The notes under the pieces are model-generated. The model worked only from the letters and a program-made list of their open reading frames with translations. It searched no databases and was not told the DNA's origin. From Anarhynchus alexandrinus (lineage: Eukaryota; Chordata; Aves; Charadriiformes; Charadriidae), in the NCBI GenBank assembly GCA_008711295.1, contig VUYV01000772.1, positions 53,708 through 117,707 on the forward strand: a stretch of 64,000 nucleotides of DNA, given 5' to 3'. Position 1 is the first letter of the stretch. Each line of letters starts with the position of its first letter. The translations under genes and the position numbers were made by a program. Positions 37,289-49,235 of this stretch are shown here, piece after piece.

Positions 37289-39888
37289 CTGGGGAGAAGA
37301 AAGGCCACAGGGCTGTCAGTCAGCGCCGGCAATCCCCACTCAGCCCACCCGAGAACCACCCCTATTTCTGCCCCTTTCCCTGCAAAATCCACCGCCCCAA
37401 GTGCGGAATTTATTGCCTGAATTATTAAAGGGGTTTCCATCATCCCGGTGAGCGAAGGAAGCGGCGGTTTTACTGCACCACGTCGTAACCCGATCGGAAG
37501 TGGGACCAACAGGAGGACGTCGCTGCTGAGACGCATCAGTGCGGGACGGCGTGAGAGGGACAGCTGGCGCCCGCCCCACGCTGGAGAAGTTGAAGTTTCC
37601 TCCCTATCCTTTACAACCCCTCTCCCGCAGAGCAAAGAGCTGTGAGAGAAATTTTGCCGCCACCACCTTCAAACCGCCACCTCGCCCGGCCCCATCCCTC
37701 CCAGCGCAGCCCCAGCTCTCCCGCTCCCCCCACCGCACAAGGTGCCGCAGGAGCCCCGCGGGGACGCAGCGAGTGCCGGCGCGGTTATGAAATAACAACC
37801 TCGGCATCCTCGGGGAGGCAGCAGAGAGAAAACTGGACGAGCGACGTAAAGGACCAGTTCTCCTGCCTAACTCCCCAACAACAAAGGGGTTTTGTGCCCT
37901 GCTTGGGACACCAGAGGTTTAAGCGAGGGCTCCATTAATTAGCTACCAAGCACTACGACGCAGTGATTTCGGAGGAAAACGTCGCATTCTCGGGTCACTG
38001 CAAGCAGGAGCGAGAGGAGGCAAAGCTGGCCAGCATCCCCGAGAGATGCAGCGCCCGGGGCACCCGCCATCCCGACCACCCTCTGCTCCTCAGCACCCTC
38101 TTCCCAAAGGCAATGGGGTCTCAGCATCCACAGCCAGAAGGCTGCGAACAAAAACCACCCAGGCCGTCCCTGGAGGATTTATTTGCTTCCTATTGCCACC
38201 CTCCTCCCTTTAGATAGCGCAGCCAGACATATGCAAAGCAAGCTCTACAAAACAAAGCAAACATTTTTTCTTTTTCTTTTTTTTTAAATACAAAAATCAG
38301 GTTAACTGACGTCTGCCATGAAAGCTCAGTTGCTGTGCGAGACGGCTCGCTGTTCTGCTTCTCACGCTTCCACTAGCAAAGGAGGGGTCTTAAAATAACA
38401 TCCTTCCCATGCTGGTGCGAGCCATATGCCAGAACAGCAACACGATCAGCCGCTGCCACAGTTGCCACCAGCCACATTGCATCCCTCTCCCTCCCACCAG
38501 CCATTTATAAAAAAAAAAAAAAAAGGGTTCACATTCAAAGAAAGACGTCAGGATTCAGGACCCACAAATTGGAACCAGGAAAAAGCCAAAACGTCACGTT
38601 CCTTCACCCCCCCTCCCTACGGCAAAGGGCACGCCGCGGGGAGCGCTCGGCTGGCAGCCAGCACCAGAGCCTGGAAAAGCGAGTGCTGGTGCCTCTGCAT
38701 CCTTTATCCCTCATTACATGAATCACATCACCGCCTTATTATCGGCACCACCTGTGGCACGCCTGGCTGCTCCTACTTCACCCTGATATATGGGGCAGAG
38801 GGCAGCCAGCAAACACCCTGCCCCGGCTGCTCACCGTAAACAAAGGCTCAAGGAACGAGTGTCTTAAAGAAACCCCTGCCTGGGTTTATTTGGTTAATGC
38901 CACCCGTTTCCAAATGGATGCAGGCACATCTTTGGAAGTTAATTAAATTCCAGGGTTGAAAGCAAAATTACTCTCTCCGACGGAACATAAAACATTGAGG
39001 CTACCATCCGTGATACCATCTGAGAGGCAAGGTAGGACGAGCCAGTTTATCAGCAGTCCTCTATAATAATGACTTCCACTTGTAGAAGTATTATTAGCAC
39101 TGGTACGTAAGAGTATTACAGAAAGGGAAATGAGTCATCTTTGAAATGAAGGCTATGCTAGGACTCCTCTGATGGTGAAAAACAGGCTGAACGCTGGAGG
39201 TGGTATGGGTAAGCAAAAATAACAAGCATCCTCACAACACCTTCCTTCCTGGCATTCCAGATTAAATCCTGACCCTTCTGTTTGTTAAAATTGTATATAT
39301 TGTACATAAAATTGTACATATTCTATAGACACGTGCAGTAATGAGAGGTAAGACAACCTCCATAAAATACGAAGGGGAGCCCAGAATGCGCCAGACCGAG
39401 CACTGCCCTCTGAAGCACCAACCTTTGCCTTTAGCTTATCTGGGTGCCGTGCACGTGATTTCACATGCAATACCCCGGATTATTTGGCAGAAGTGGCAGT
39501 TGGGGGTGCGGTAAAACATCCCCCATCGGCCGAACTGGCAGGCTTCCCCGAGAAGGCGAAAGATGACGAGCGCACCGTTGCTAAAAGCCACCCAGCAAAG
39601 GCGTTGCGCGGCTGGAGGACCACAGCAGCGCCCAGGCTCTTTGGCTGGCAGCACGGCGAGCAAGTGGCCCAGAGCTCCTGCCAGATGTGCCTGCGGTGGG
39701 CAGAGGGGTGCCCTCCCTGGGGAGACGGCCCCCTCCCCAGCGTGGAAAGGGGCTGGGAGCCGCGCATCCCTCCCCAGTGCAGCGCATCAGCCGGCCCCGC
39801 TGGGGACCACCACACGGCTGGCCACCGAGGGCAATACCCCTGGCCAGCGTACCAGGCACAAAATCCCAGAGCTCAGCCACAAACAGTT

Positions 39889-39919
39889 AAAATAAATAAA
39901 TAAATAAAATAAATAAAAA
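39889..39919 (+). repeat. (AAAT)n microsatellite
   Basis: About seven units of AAAT/AATA with one irregular unit. Confidence 0.85.
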
Positions 39920-41929
39920 GAAGTAGGAGGCCACTGCGGATGCGGTCACTATGTGACAAGTGTTGTGGAGAAACACACTTACAGCATTATATTTAATTGC
40001 AGGACATATCTGAATTGCACTCTACTGCAGCTCTCATCTTCTGAGGGAGGGAGGTATCTGCCTCGGTTAAGTGGCGTATTCTCTCTCAAGCCATGTTTCA
40101 TTATTTCCTGACCTTATTTCTCTGTTATTTCGGATTTACTCTCTAACAGTCCTGGGAAAGAAAGAAAGCAGCCTGAAATTTCTGCCCTGTTATCAGCTTT
40201 TTTCAACCTAGCAGATGAGAAAACTCCCATAACAAACATTGCAAACCATAAGCGCTGGAGAAGAAGAGAAGGGAGATGGGAGGGATCAGCGTGGCTAAAG
40301 ATGAACACTGAGCTAAGCCTCACCTACACTTGACTTGAATTACCTATTTGCACAACGCTAAAAATCTTTGCTGGCCCTGGAAATAAATTTAGCACGGGCA
40401 GAGCTTACCCCAAGTCCACGCCAGCAGGTAACTTGGGCTTGCTTGGGTCGCACAGCCAAGATGACAGGACTGGGCGATGTGGCCATCATTTCCAGTCTAC
40501 CCCAGGTAAGCCCAACAGCATGTTCGCGATGGCTTCGGACAAACAGGGGAGGGAGGTTAAGGATTGACCCAGGAGCGTGTCACCCCGTAGCCACCGATGG
40601 GCAGCAAGTTTATGCGCTTCCAAGTCTAAGGAACGGCGAGCCCCTGGGCTTCACCCGGCTCCCCCTTCTTCACAAGGGCGGGCAAGATTTAGGGAGGAAG
40701 GGGGGGGGGGGCTAGGCTCAAACCATGCTAATTGAAGATTTAAATAAAACCATTCCAAAAGTCTTTATGTGCTCAGGGACTTTTCCACCTGATGGGTCTG
40801 CAGGCCCCAAGCTGAACGTTGGGGAGGAAAGGGAACAACAGACCCTTGAACGCCGAGCGAGCAAACACTGTTTGCAGTCGTGTAGGCATGGCAAAGAAGA
40901 GAAACCTTGAAGCAAATCATTTCTTCATCCTTTATTGTTCTGTTTGCTTCTTGCCTACGTTACTGATGTTTTTTGCCTACCTAGAGTGCCATACTACAGC
41001 TCTCGGGACCATTCTTCTGGGTTTATGTCTAGCACAGGCTCTCTTCCACTCTGTCTGAGTGACACAGATCAACCACATTTTACGCAGTTCTGGTGGAAAA
41101 AAGTTTGCAGACATCTTCAGCATAAATAATTTTAATTTGTGCATTAATAAGCACCTCCGTCTCTGCGTGGGGAAGTTGTCTGAACCTGGAGACTTTTCCA
41201 TTACGGAAGCAACAAAGTCAAAGCCGTGATGGATTGTATAGGACACAATTAGCCGGAGAAGATAACTACACAGAAATGCACGGGAATTTAGTTGTGATTT
41301 CACAGAAGTTGATGGGATGGGCACTGCTAATTCCCTTTGCTCCGAAAGCTGGCGGCAGCGGCTCTAACTACTGTGTACCTCCGAGCATTCAAACTTTCCA
41401 AAATGAAACTTAACTTTCACACCTGAGTTACAAAGATGCGCTGGAAAATAAGGGGGGCTGCTGGGGCTGGCAGGGAAGGAGGGGACCTGGGTTTAAGGAT
41501 GGGAAAGGGAAAAGCACCACAGGTCAGCACCGCAGCCTTTCCAGGTCACTGCACACCCACAAGCGGGAGCCCAAACCTGGGCAGAAGCAAAGAAATGCTC
41601 TTGGGCATCAGAGAGGTCCACATGGAGGACATGTGGAGGAGGTCACAGACCCCAGACCCTCACCCCCAGACCCTCACCAGTTTCCCACGGGAGTGCTCTC
41701 TTAGGGGAGGCAAAGGGACTCTGCTCTACCTCTGTATGGGCAAGTCCCACCAGCTGCAGCTGTGACAAATGCCACGATGTGAGTCCCCACTAAAGAAATG
41801 ATGGCAAAAGCAAGGTGGACGGACCATGACATGGGAGCAGAGGTGTGGTGGAGGGGTCACTAGCAACAGGCAGGCACATGTATAACGCAGGGAAACGCTG
41901 CTTTCCCTCTGTATTGAGGTGTGAGTGCG

Positions 41930-41944
41930 CACACACACACACAC
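41930..41944 (+). repeat. (CA)n microsatellite
   Basis: About seven CA dinucleotides. A shorter CA run occurs at about 42377-42388. Confidence 0.8.
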
Positions 41945-42635
41945 GGAAAAGTTGTTCAGGTACCATCGCCACAGTGGGGACCCTCAGGGAGTCAGGTCAG
42001 CTCCCGAATATTTGCAACATCACTTGGCAGTGACACAGCAGCACCAGCTGGCGATGTAGGAAATACAACTCATCCCCCTCCCGGCCCCTTCCTCCAAAGC
42101 CCCAGGGACGTGGTCCATGGGCGCGGGGGTGTCCTCCGCCTCTCCTCCCTGCGGGCTGCGCAGCTGCCGCATCCCCTAACCCTGTGAAACACAAACCGGG
42201 CGCTTCTGCTCAGAGCTGAGCCAGCCTCTGCTGTTTCTGCATCGCCAGGGGGTACCGCATCGGCTGGGCACGCCGCGGCCGTGCGGCACTGCCTGCGCCG
42301 AAGCCGCCCTCCCTCCCGGTGGTCCCGCGGCTGTAACCGCACAGGCTGAACACACGGGCCACGGCAGCAACACCTCCACACACACACACGGGCATTTTTC
42401 TAACCCGCACCACCGTGACTCAGTTTGGGATTTTCCAAATTCCCAGTGCTATGCAGATGACCCCGCAGCCTTCAGAATTAAATCCTTAACATTTAAAAAT
42501 TACTTGGGTAAAGACTTCTTGTTTGTTGTACACACTTGTTCCCCTCTCAAAGGATTTTTCTGTACTGCTGTAAGCGACTTAAAACCAAAGACTCTCCTCG
42601 ACCCCCGGTGCCTACCAGTACTGCTGGGGCAGCCC

Positions 42636-42663
42636 GGGAGTACTGGGAGTACTGGGAGTACTG
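42636..42663 (+). repeat. 9-bp tandem repeat, 3 copies
   Basis: The unit GGGAGTACT is repeated (GGGAGTACTGGGAGTACTGG and onward) in an SGPP2 intron. It is short and of no known role. Confidence 0.7.
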
Positions 42664-44684
42664 CTGTACATCCCAGCAATCCTTTACAGCCACGGCATCA
42701 GGTGAAGGAAAGGCAAAGCTTTATTGCCACTATGGGTCAACAGCACTACATTTTACTACATGAACGCAATTAGCAGTTGCTATAGCAGCACAACAGCCTT
42801 TTTCTGAGGGTTTCCTCTGAGTCATGCGTATGGTCCATCTCCAAAATTTACATCCTCACCTGGGGCTCTGCACTGGGGTAAACAAGATGAATCTATCTTG
42901 GTGTTTTAACAGATCTTGCTTTAGCGAGCAACGATGAATCAAACTCATGGCATTGGCGTCCACGTAAGTTGAGGTGTCAACGCATTTGTCCCAACAGCTG
43001 CGGTGGTTCCCTCCGGGGTGAGGGGCCGTTCCCCTCCCTGCGGGCATCAGAATCCCATAAAGTGTCCTGGCTCCTTGAGGTTCGCGTAATTCTGGTACTG
43101 CTTCAATGATTGAAGAGGTGGTTTTGCTCACCTGCAGGTGTTGCCCGGCATTTTCAATGCAGCCGCAGAATCACGGGAGGGTTTGGGCTGGAGGGGACCC
43201 GAGGCACGTATGAAGGCACGTAGACAAACACAGCCGAGCCAGCTCCGTACGCAAAGGCACGGGACTGGTGCCTCAAGGCGCCATTTCCCGTTGGGAACGT
43301 TTACAGGGCAGCTGGCCCGACCCTGGGTCTGGCAGGTTTTCGGAAACAGTCGCCGTGCTGCAGGCGTGCTGTGGTGGGGCACGTCCTCCTCGCACGCCAG
43401 CCATCTCCCCTCCGCCGCCGCCACCTCCGCGCGGGGACAGACACACCTCACCGGCCCACGGGCGTGCAGAGGTGGGGAGGAGCAATTCTTTTTGCACTCT
43501 GTAATATTTCAGCTAACAAAGGTGAACCAGAACACACTTATTTTCAACTCCTGATTTTGCAGCTCTCCCATCTGTGCTATTGATCTATTAAAAGGACAAG
43601 ATGAAATTCTAGAGAAGACGTGGGGTCAAACACCATTGGTGACTTCTTCCCCGAGGCTCCTACTGCGACTTTGAATCTGCTGTTTTGGCTCCAAAACAGA
43701 AATTCTATAACCTGGCTCTAGAAACCCTGCCCTGCAATAGTATTTGTCATCTTCCCAAAAAGGAAATTTACAGTTTGAAAATTTACAGTTTGAAAATGAT
43801 GTTGCTTTTGTTTTTATCATAGTCTCTCTGTGCGCTGATAGGAGTGACTGAGCACATCGGGAACACTGGAAGAGGTGGTGGGGGGCAGGATAAGGATGCA
43901 CTATTAATAAACTGGCATTTTTCAGGAGATTAGTCAAGCAGAAGCAAAGACTGTATCCCGAAAGCGCCAGCTATTTTTCGTGGTTGTCAAGGCAGGCGTG
44001 ACTTCGATTCACCGTACAGAAATTAAACCAAGCACCCAGTCTGCACCGTTCACAGCTTCTATTCTCAGCATCCCCCACCTAAGGCTTAAGTGAACAGACA
44101 ACACTGCCACAGAGAATAGCTGTGACTGTGCCCCTCGAGCGTCACTTGGTTCACCGTGAAAGAGGAGCAGAGCAAGGAAGAGTATGTTCTGCTGGAGATG
44201 CTCCTCCTACCCCCAAGTCAACACCAACAACTAAGGTTTGGCTTCAGGGAAATGACCGTGAAAGCCGCTGAGCAGCACTGCTGGCAGCCCAGGTGGAGGA
44301 AGCCCCGCAGAGCTCTGGGCACCCCCAGCCTGGGGGGCTCTGAGCCACCCTCTGATCTCACCCTGCTGCCCAACCCCTCCCCGAGACACCTGGATGCCAC
44401 CCACATGCAGAGGTGCCTACAGCGACCGCGGGGCTGGGCACCTCCATGAGGCACCCATGCCTTACGGGAGAGGGCGGCTGGCTACGGGAGCTCGAGGATC
44501 TGCCATCTCCAACATGGTCATTGTTCTCCAGAAAACACATCCATCTTGTGCTAGCTGCGTAGCAGCTTTACACTACGTTTGTCAAGGATTTGGTCAGCAC
44601 AATGGGACATTCAAGGTCATGTTGAGCCGGTGGGATGCTCCAACACTTGCATTGTCCCAGCCACAAGACGAGCAGCACATACAC

Positions 44685-44957
44685 AGAATCACACACAGAA
44701 TGGTCAGGGTTGGAAGGGACCTCTGGAGATCATCTAGTCCAACCCCCCCACCAGAGCAGGGTCACCTACAGCAGTTGCACAGGACGGCGTCCAGGCGGGT
44801 TTGGAATGGCTCCAGAGTGGGAGACTCCACAACCTCTCTGGGCAGCCTGTGCCAGTGCTCTGCCACCCTCAAAGGAGAGAAGCTCCTCCTCATGTTAAGA
44901 TGGAACTTCTTATGTTCAAGTTTGTGCCCGTTCCCTCTTGTCCTAAGGAACAGGACA
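44685..44957 (-). mobile_element. CR1 LINE 3' fragment (copy 6, older type)
   Basis: The - strand encodes RTRGNGHKLEHKKFHLNMRR and [20 protein letters not shown], the CR1 ORF2 C-terminus, then the 3' UTR (plus strand GGTTGGAAGGGACCTCTGGA, GATCATCTAGTCCAACCCCC). It uses the wording of a different CR1 subfamily from copies 2-5. It is short and 5'-truncated. It is in sense orientation in an SGPP2 intron. Confidence 0.93.
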
Positions 44958-45722
44958 AGGTTCAGTTCAACAGTTCCTGTCCTACAAGGAAGGTCTCCAA
45001 CCCACCACAAGCAGTGCCGTGCTCAACAGTGAGCAGCAGCGCAGCGTGCACATCGTGGCAAGGGGCAGCAGGGGACAGGAGGAGGGAAGGGACAGCGCAG
45101 ACAGCTTCTTAAAAAATATTTATGCGTAGGAGGGAGGACTTTGGCTCTCTCAAGTCAGACTTTAGAAACACAAAACCAGAACAAGATCAAAAGAGCCTTG
45201 TGCCTCCAGAAGTATAACTGACCAACATCCTACAACATTCACTCTGTCTTTAGAAGAAGCCTTCAGACAAAAACAATAAGGTAGTTGACTATCTTATGAT
45301 GGGGTTAAAGTAAAAGAAATTTGGGTCCAGTCTCCTGGTAGCAGGAAAAACTACTGTCACGTTGATGTGGTTTATCATCCAACACCTAAAACTGGGCAAC
45401 CTTTACACCTAGTAGCTCTAGTGAAATACAATTTAAACTTCACCTTAAATTATTCCCACCTGGTCTCAGTTATGAAAGCCTCACTGGCACTTTTTCCTCA
45501 AGGGCAGAGTAGAGCCACCAGCACAGACGAAAGTCTCTTTCAGTCAACACTTTATCATCCTGCACATAGCAGGATCATAGCTGTATCTTACTTTCGTATT
45601 CTGACATTTTTTAGTTACTTACATGCCTGAATACAGTCTTACATGTTCTTATGCAATGTAATATATGGTGCTTTAAAGAGTTTGACTTTTGAGAGATTAT
45701 GTTTATCAGCTGTTCCAAGTTT

Positions 45723-45786
45723 GTTTGGGTGAAACGTTGCAAAAGCACAAAAACGTTTGGGTGAAATGTTACAAAAGCCCAAAAAC
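45723..45786 (+). repeat. 32-bp tandem duplication
   Basis: Two adjoining 32-bp units (45723-45754 and 45755-45786), each starting GTTTGGGTGAAA and differing at three positions. Confidence 0.85.
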
Positions 45787-48700
45787 TAACAAACACATAA
45801 GAACCACTAAACCCAAAGTTTGCTGGAAAGGGAGTTTTCAAAGCAGCATCCAGGGGTTCAGCCACCGCACAGTAATGTCAGCGGCATCTTGATTGCAGGT
45901 AAATTCTTGCTGGTTATTGAACTCCTGGTTACCCCGAGAGCCCGAGTTCAGGGCTCGTCATTCCCACATAACTAAATGCCGACAGCCTTTGGAAAACTGT
46001 TCCTCTGCAAAGCAAGATGGGAAAACTCAATTGCCACGGATCCAGACCCAGGACCCTTTTAGACCTGCTGAAGATGTGGGTGCCCAGCGCTGCTGGAGGA
46101 GCACGGCGGGTGCCCACCAGGCACCACCAGCCACCCAAACTCTGCCTTCCTTCAGCGATGCTGCCTTCCCCCGAGTCAGCAGCTTATCGCTGTCACACGC
46201 CGACAGCTTCCACACCTGCCCCAACAAAGCCCACGCTGGCCAGTTCTTATTTATATTGTATAAATTAAAGTTCTATAGGCTCAAAAGAGGTGTGGATACA
46301 TTTTACGTCCAGACACCCCGAAAAAAATAACCAGAAAAAAATTTCCCAGCGTGCTGAATAGCAAGCAGAAACTGTAAGTATTTTTTTTTTTCCAGGTCTC
46401 TACCTTACTTCTGAAATGCCACACCAAAATAACGCTTTCAACCCTGAAGGGGCGCAGAGATTAAAAAAAGCAGGCTGAGCTTTCACCTCTCGAGCCAAGA
46501 CGTGCCGTAGATTTAATGTACGTTTGGGGGCTGGTTCATGGGAAGTTATTTTTCATCTCCGCACTCCCTGGTTGAAGTAGCGAGCGTCGCAGGCATCAAA
46601 GCCTCGACTGTGCAGATTCAAGAGCGTTTACTTCAAATTGCTGGAGAAAGGAAGCAGAGACGCCAGGGTGCCTTCAGCACCTTGCTCAGAGGCTTCAGGC
46701 AGTTATTTCCCTCATCTATCCGTAAAGAGAAAGGTAAAGCCTACATATATACTGTGAATCCTCAGAGGAAAGGCCCCTTGGAAGCGCAATGTGCTGCTCA
46801 AAGCTTCTAAAGCACCTGGACGTGCCCACAGCCAGCGCTTCCCAGAGCCATCCCGCTAAACAGACAGGCAGGAGCAGCTGGTTTTGGGGACCCAGGACTG
46901 CAGAAGACACCCCAGGCCACCAAGTCCACCAAGTCCTCTGCTGCTGCTGAAATAAACTCTCTTCATAATTTTTCTTACTGCCCTTCGCCCTTCTAGAGCT
47001 ATTTCACAACCTCTGGCTTCAACTTAATTTATTTACGACTGCCTTATGCATGTTGTTTCTTGTGACTGTGCTTTCATTTTAAGAAGCTCCTTCCTTCCCC
47101 TGCTGTTTACAGCCAGCCCCATTCTTTCTCGACTTCATTTTGTCAGGGACTTATCTAAGCTTTCAGTCTCTGCTCAGGAAATATCCTGTTCCCTCATCAT
47201 CCCTGGCCCCGCTCCAGTTCCAGTTTATCTTTCTCAAATGTGGGTGACTGTCTCTGCATAAACTACGACAGAGGAGATGGCAGGAAGACCTTGTAAACAG
47301 CATTAACGCTGCTTTCATTTTTAAGGGAAGAAACTCCCCCCGACTCACCCTGGGACCCCGACTCTGCGATTTCCACCCTGCGGCAGAAACCCACAGCTTT
47401 AAGTCCCCGACAGCACAAAGCGAAGTACCACACTTCAGCACCGCTTCTGTTTCTCCAGAGAGGTGGCCGAGACGGACCGGCACCACCTCCAGCGCTGCGG
47501 ACGCCGGTTCCCGTTCACAGCGGGCTCACCAGCGCACGAGCCGCCCAGCTCAGCTCGCCATAACTTTTAGCCATTTCACAATTACATATCATTAAAATGT
47601 TTTCAAAACTATAGATTGTCACGGGGTCTGCGTATTTAAAAACAGCTTCTCCTTTTATATAAAATGCAACTCCAGAGCTCCCGAAGTCGACGACTGATAT
47701 TAATAATCGTAATATCACATGCTCGACTACTCTAATTAAAGCAGCCTAGATCTGGCCAGCGCTCCGATGGCCTCCTTGCAAGGCGAAGGCAAGGCAAGTC
47801 TGCAGAAAGGCATGCGAGGAGCTCTAAAGAGTCATTTTTTGAGCAATATGCAAACCCAGAAGGCAGAGACTACCAATTATCATCTTCTGTGGCACGTTTC
47901 CAGAAGCAGTAGGTGTACTGCTGGCCAAAACCCAACTCTAATTATGCAGTGTCCACCTACTTCTGAATTTCATCTGCAACTTATTTTTCATGTTCTCTAT
48001 ATAAAATGTATTGACTAGGGTTACTGGCACAGAACAACTGACGCCTTCCGTCCAAGACCGCGTGCATTTGAAGTGTATGACCCAATTCAAATTGGTTTTA
48101 TTATTTCTCATCATATTATTTGGACGAAAGGCAGAATATTATTAACCAAAACTGTTCACTGTAAAGAAACAAAGCTACATATCGCATCCAAGTTTTTACC
48201 AAGCTTCAATTTCTTAAATCAATGTAGATTGACAGCTAAACCTCCAGGGTCTGCCATCTGCCAGAGATGCTTCCTACCTCCCTTCTTTGTTCTAAAATGG
48301 TCTTATTTGGGGAGCAAAGATCTGATCAATACCAAGAGGAGCAAAATGGCAGTGACAAAACAACAGCCGTTCCCAGACTGAAGTGCTTGGTTACCTACTG
48401 CTTTTCAGTGCCAGAATGGAAATACATTATTCCGAATGCCCCAAACCGCATTTGTGAAGGCTGAAGCAATGCTGAAGCCAGTTAATTTGAGAATGCTCTG
48501 GTGTTAACAAAAATCAATGCTTTTAAGTCTCAGCCTTCAACAAAGAATCTGAATATTCCCCCCCCCCGTCAAGTGACTGCAGAAGCATCTTGTTTATTCC
48601 GCTGCAGCCTGCAATCCCCTTCCTATCAGATTTATACTGATTTCAACCGAGGCAGAACTATATGAACAGGTTATGCAGAAGAGATTTGGGGTAAGAGAAA

Positions 48701-49076
48701 GATATCCTAAAATGAGAAAGAAGGATCCTTAAAAATACCATGAGACATTGGAAAGGAAGCGTTTTCCCAACCGTTCTGCGCAAACCCTATCAAAAGCCGC
48801 TCAATCACTTATTAGGCTGAAATAAATAAGTCAGTGCAAGACGAAAGGGAGATGAACAGTCACCCTGTGACAGCTAATGCCACTCGTCTCCTCTCTCGGC
48901 GTCGCAATGCCTCTGCTTCCTTGAATACGCAAGTTACACACATAAATAATGTTGGCTTTTTTTTTTGTTTGAAGGGATTTTGTTTGTTTGAAGGGTTATT
49001 CTTACTCTTAAATATTCACTTGCTGCAGCTACGGAATTATCAACTACACGTTTAAATAAGTCACAGAAATACTTAC

Positions 49077-49235
49077 CGACCAAATAATTATCATCCTTCT
49101 CGACACAGAGTGATCCACGTTCCAGTAGATAAACGGAAGGAAAGTGATATAAAAAATCTCTTCGCCCAAAGCAGCTGAAAACTTGAACAGGTAGTAGTAG
49201 AAGTAGTTCTTCACAACATACTTCTGCGCGCAACC
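49077..49235 (-). CDS. SGPP2: SGPP2 coding exon, first transmembrane region
   Basis: A 159-nt exon, open in phase 0, encoding 53 residues: GCAQKYVVKNYFYYYLFKFS, AALGEEIFYITFLPFIYWNV then DHSVSRRMIIIWS. It matches the start of the membrane core of SGPP2 (human reads YVVKNYF...FSAALG, from memory). It contains the first membrane helix and the start of the second. The acceptor is CTCCTTTCCAG (plus strand 49236 onward) and the donor is TCG/GTAAGT at 49077/49076. About 75 N-terminal residues expected from the human length (399) are missing, so at least one upstream exon must exist and is probably right of the window. I call this exon 2 by inference. Confidence 0.94.

Larger units (their letters stand above)
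37289..49076 (-). other. SGPP2: SGPP2 intron (11.8 kb)
   Basis: A GT-AG, phase-0 intron (donor TCG/GTAAGT at 49076). It contains a G-run at about 40.70 kb, an (AAAT)n repeat at 39889, CA repeats at 41.93 and 42.38 kb, a short tandem repeat at 42.64 kb, a CR1 fragment at 44685 and a 32-bp tandem duplication at 45723. GC-rich parts (37.4-37.8, 39.5-39.85, 42.1-42.4 and 43.2-43.45 kb) give chance open frames. No other exon was recognised. Confidence 0.85.

Noticed and set aside
35797..37451. Long open frames (445 and 417 codons on +, 189 and 159 on -) rich in Phe/Leu/Ser or Lys/Arg/Glu
   Set aside because: They are translations of the polypyrimidine/polypurine block. The - strand ones simply read on from the real SGPP2 exon past its splice donor.
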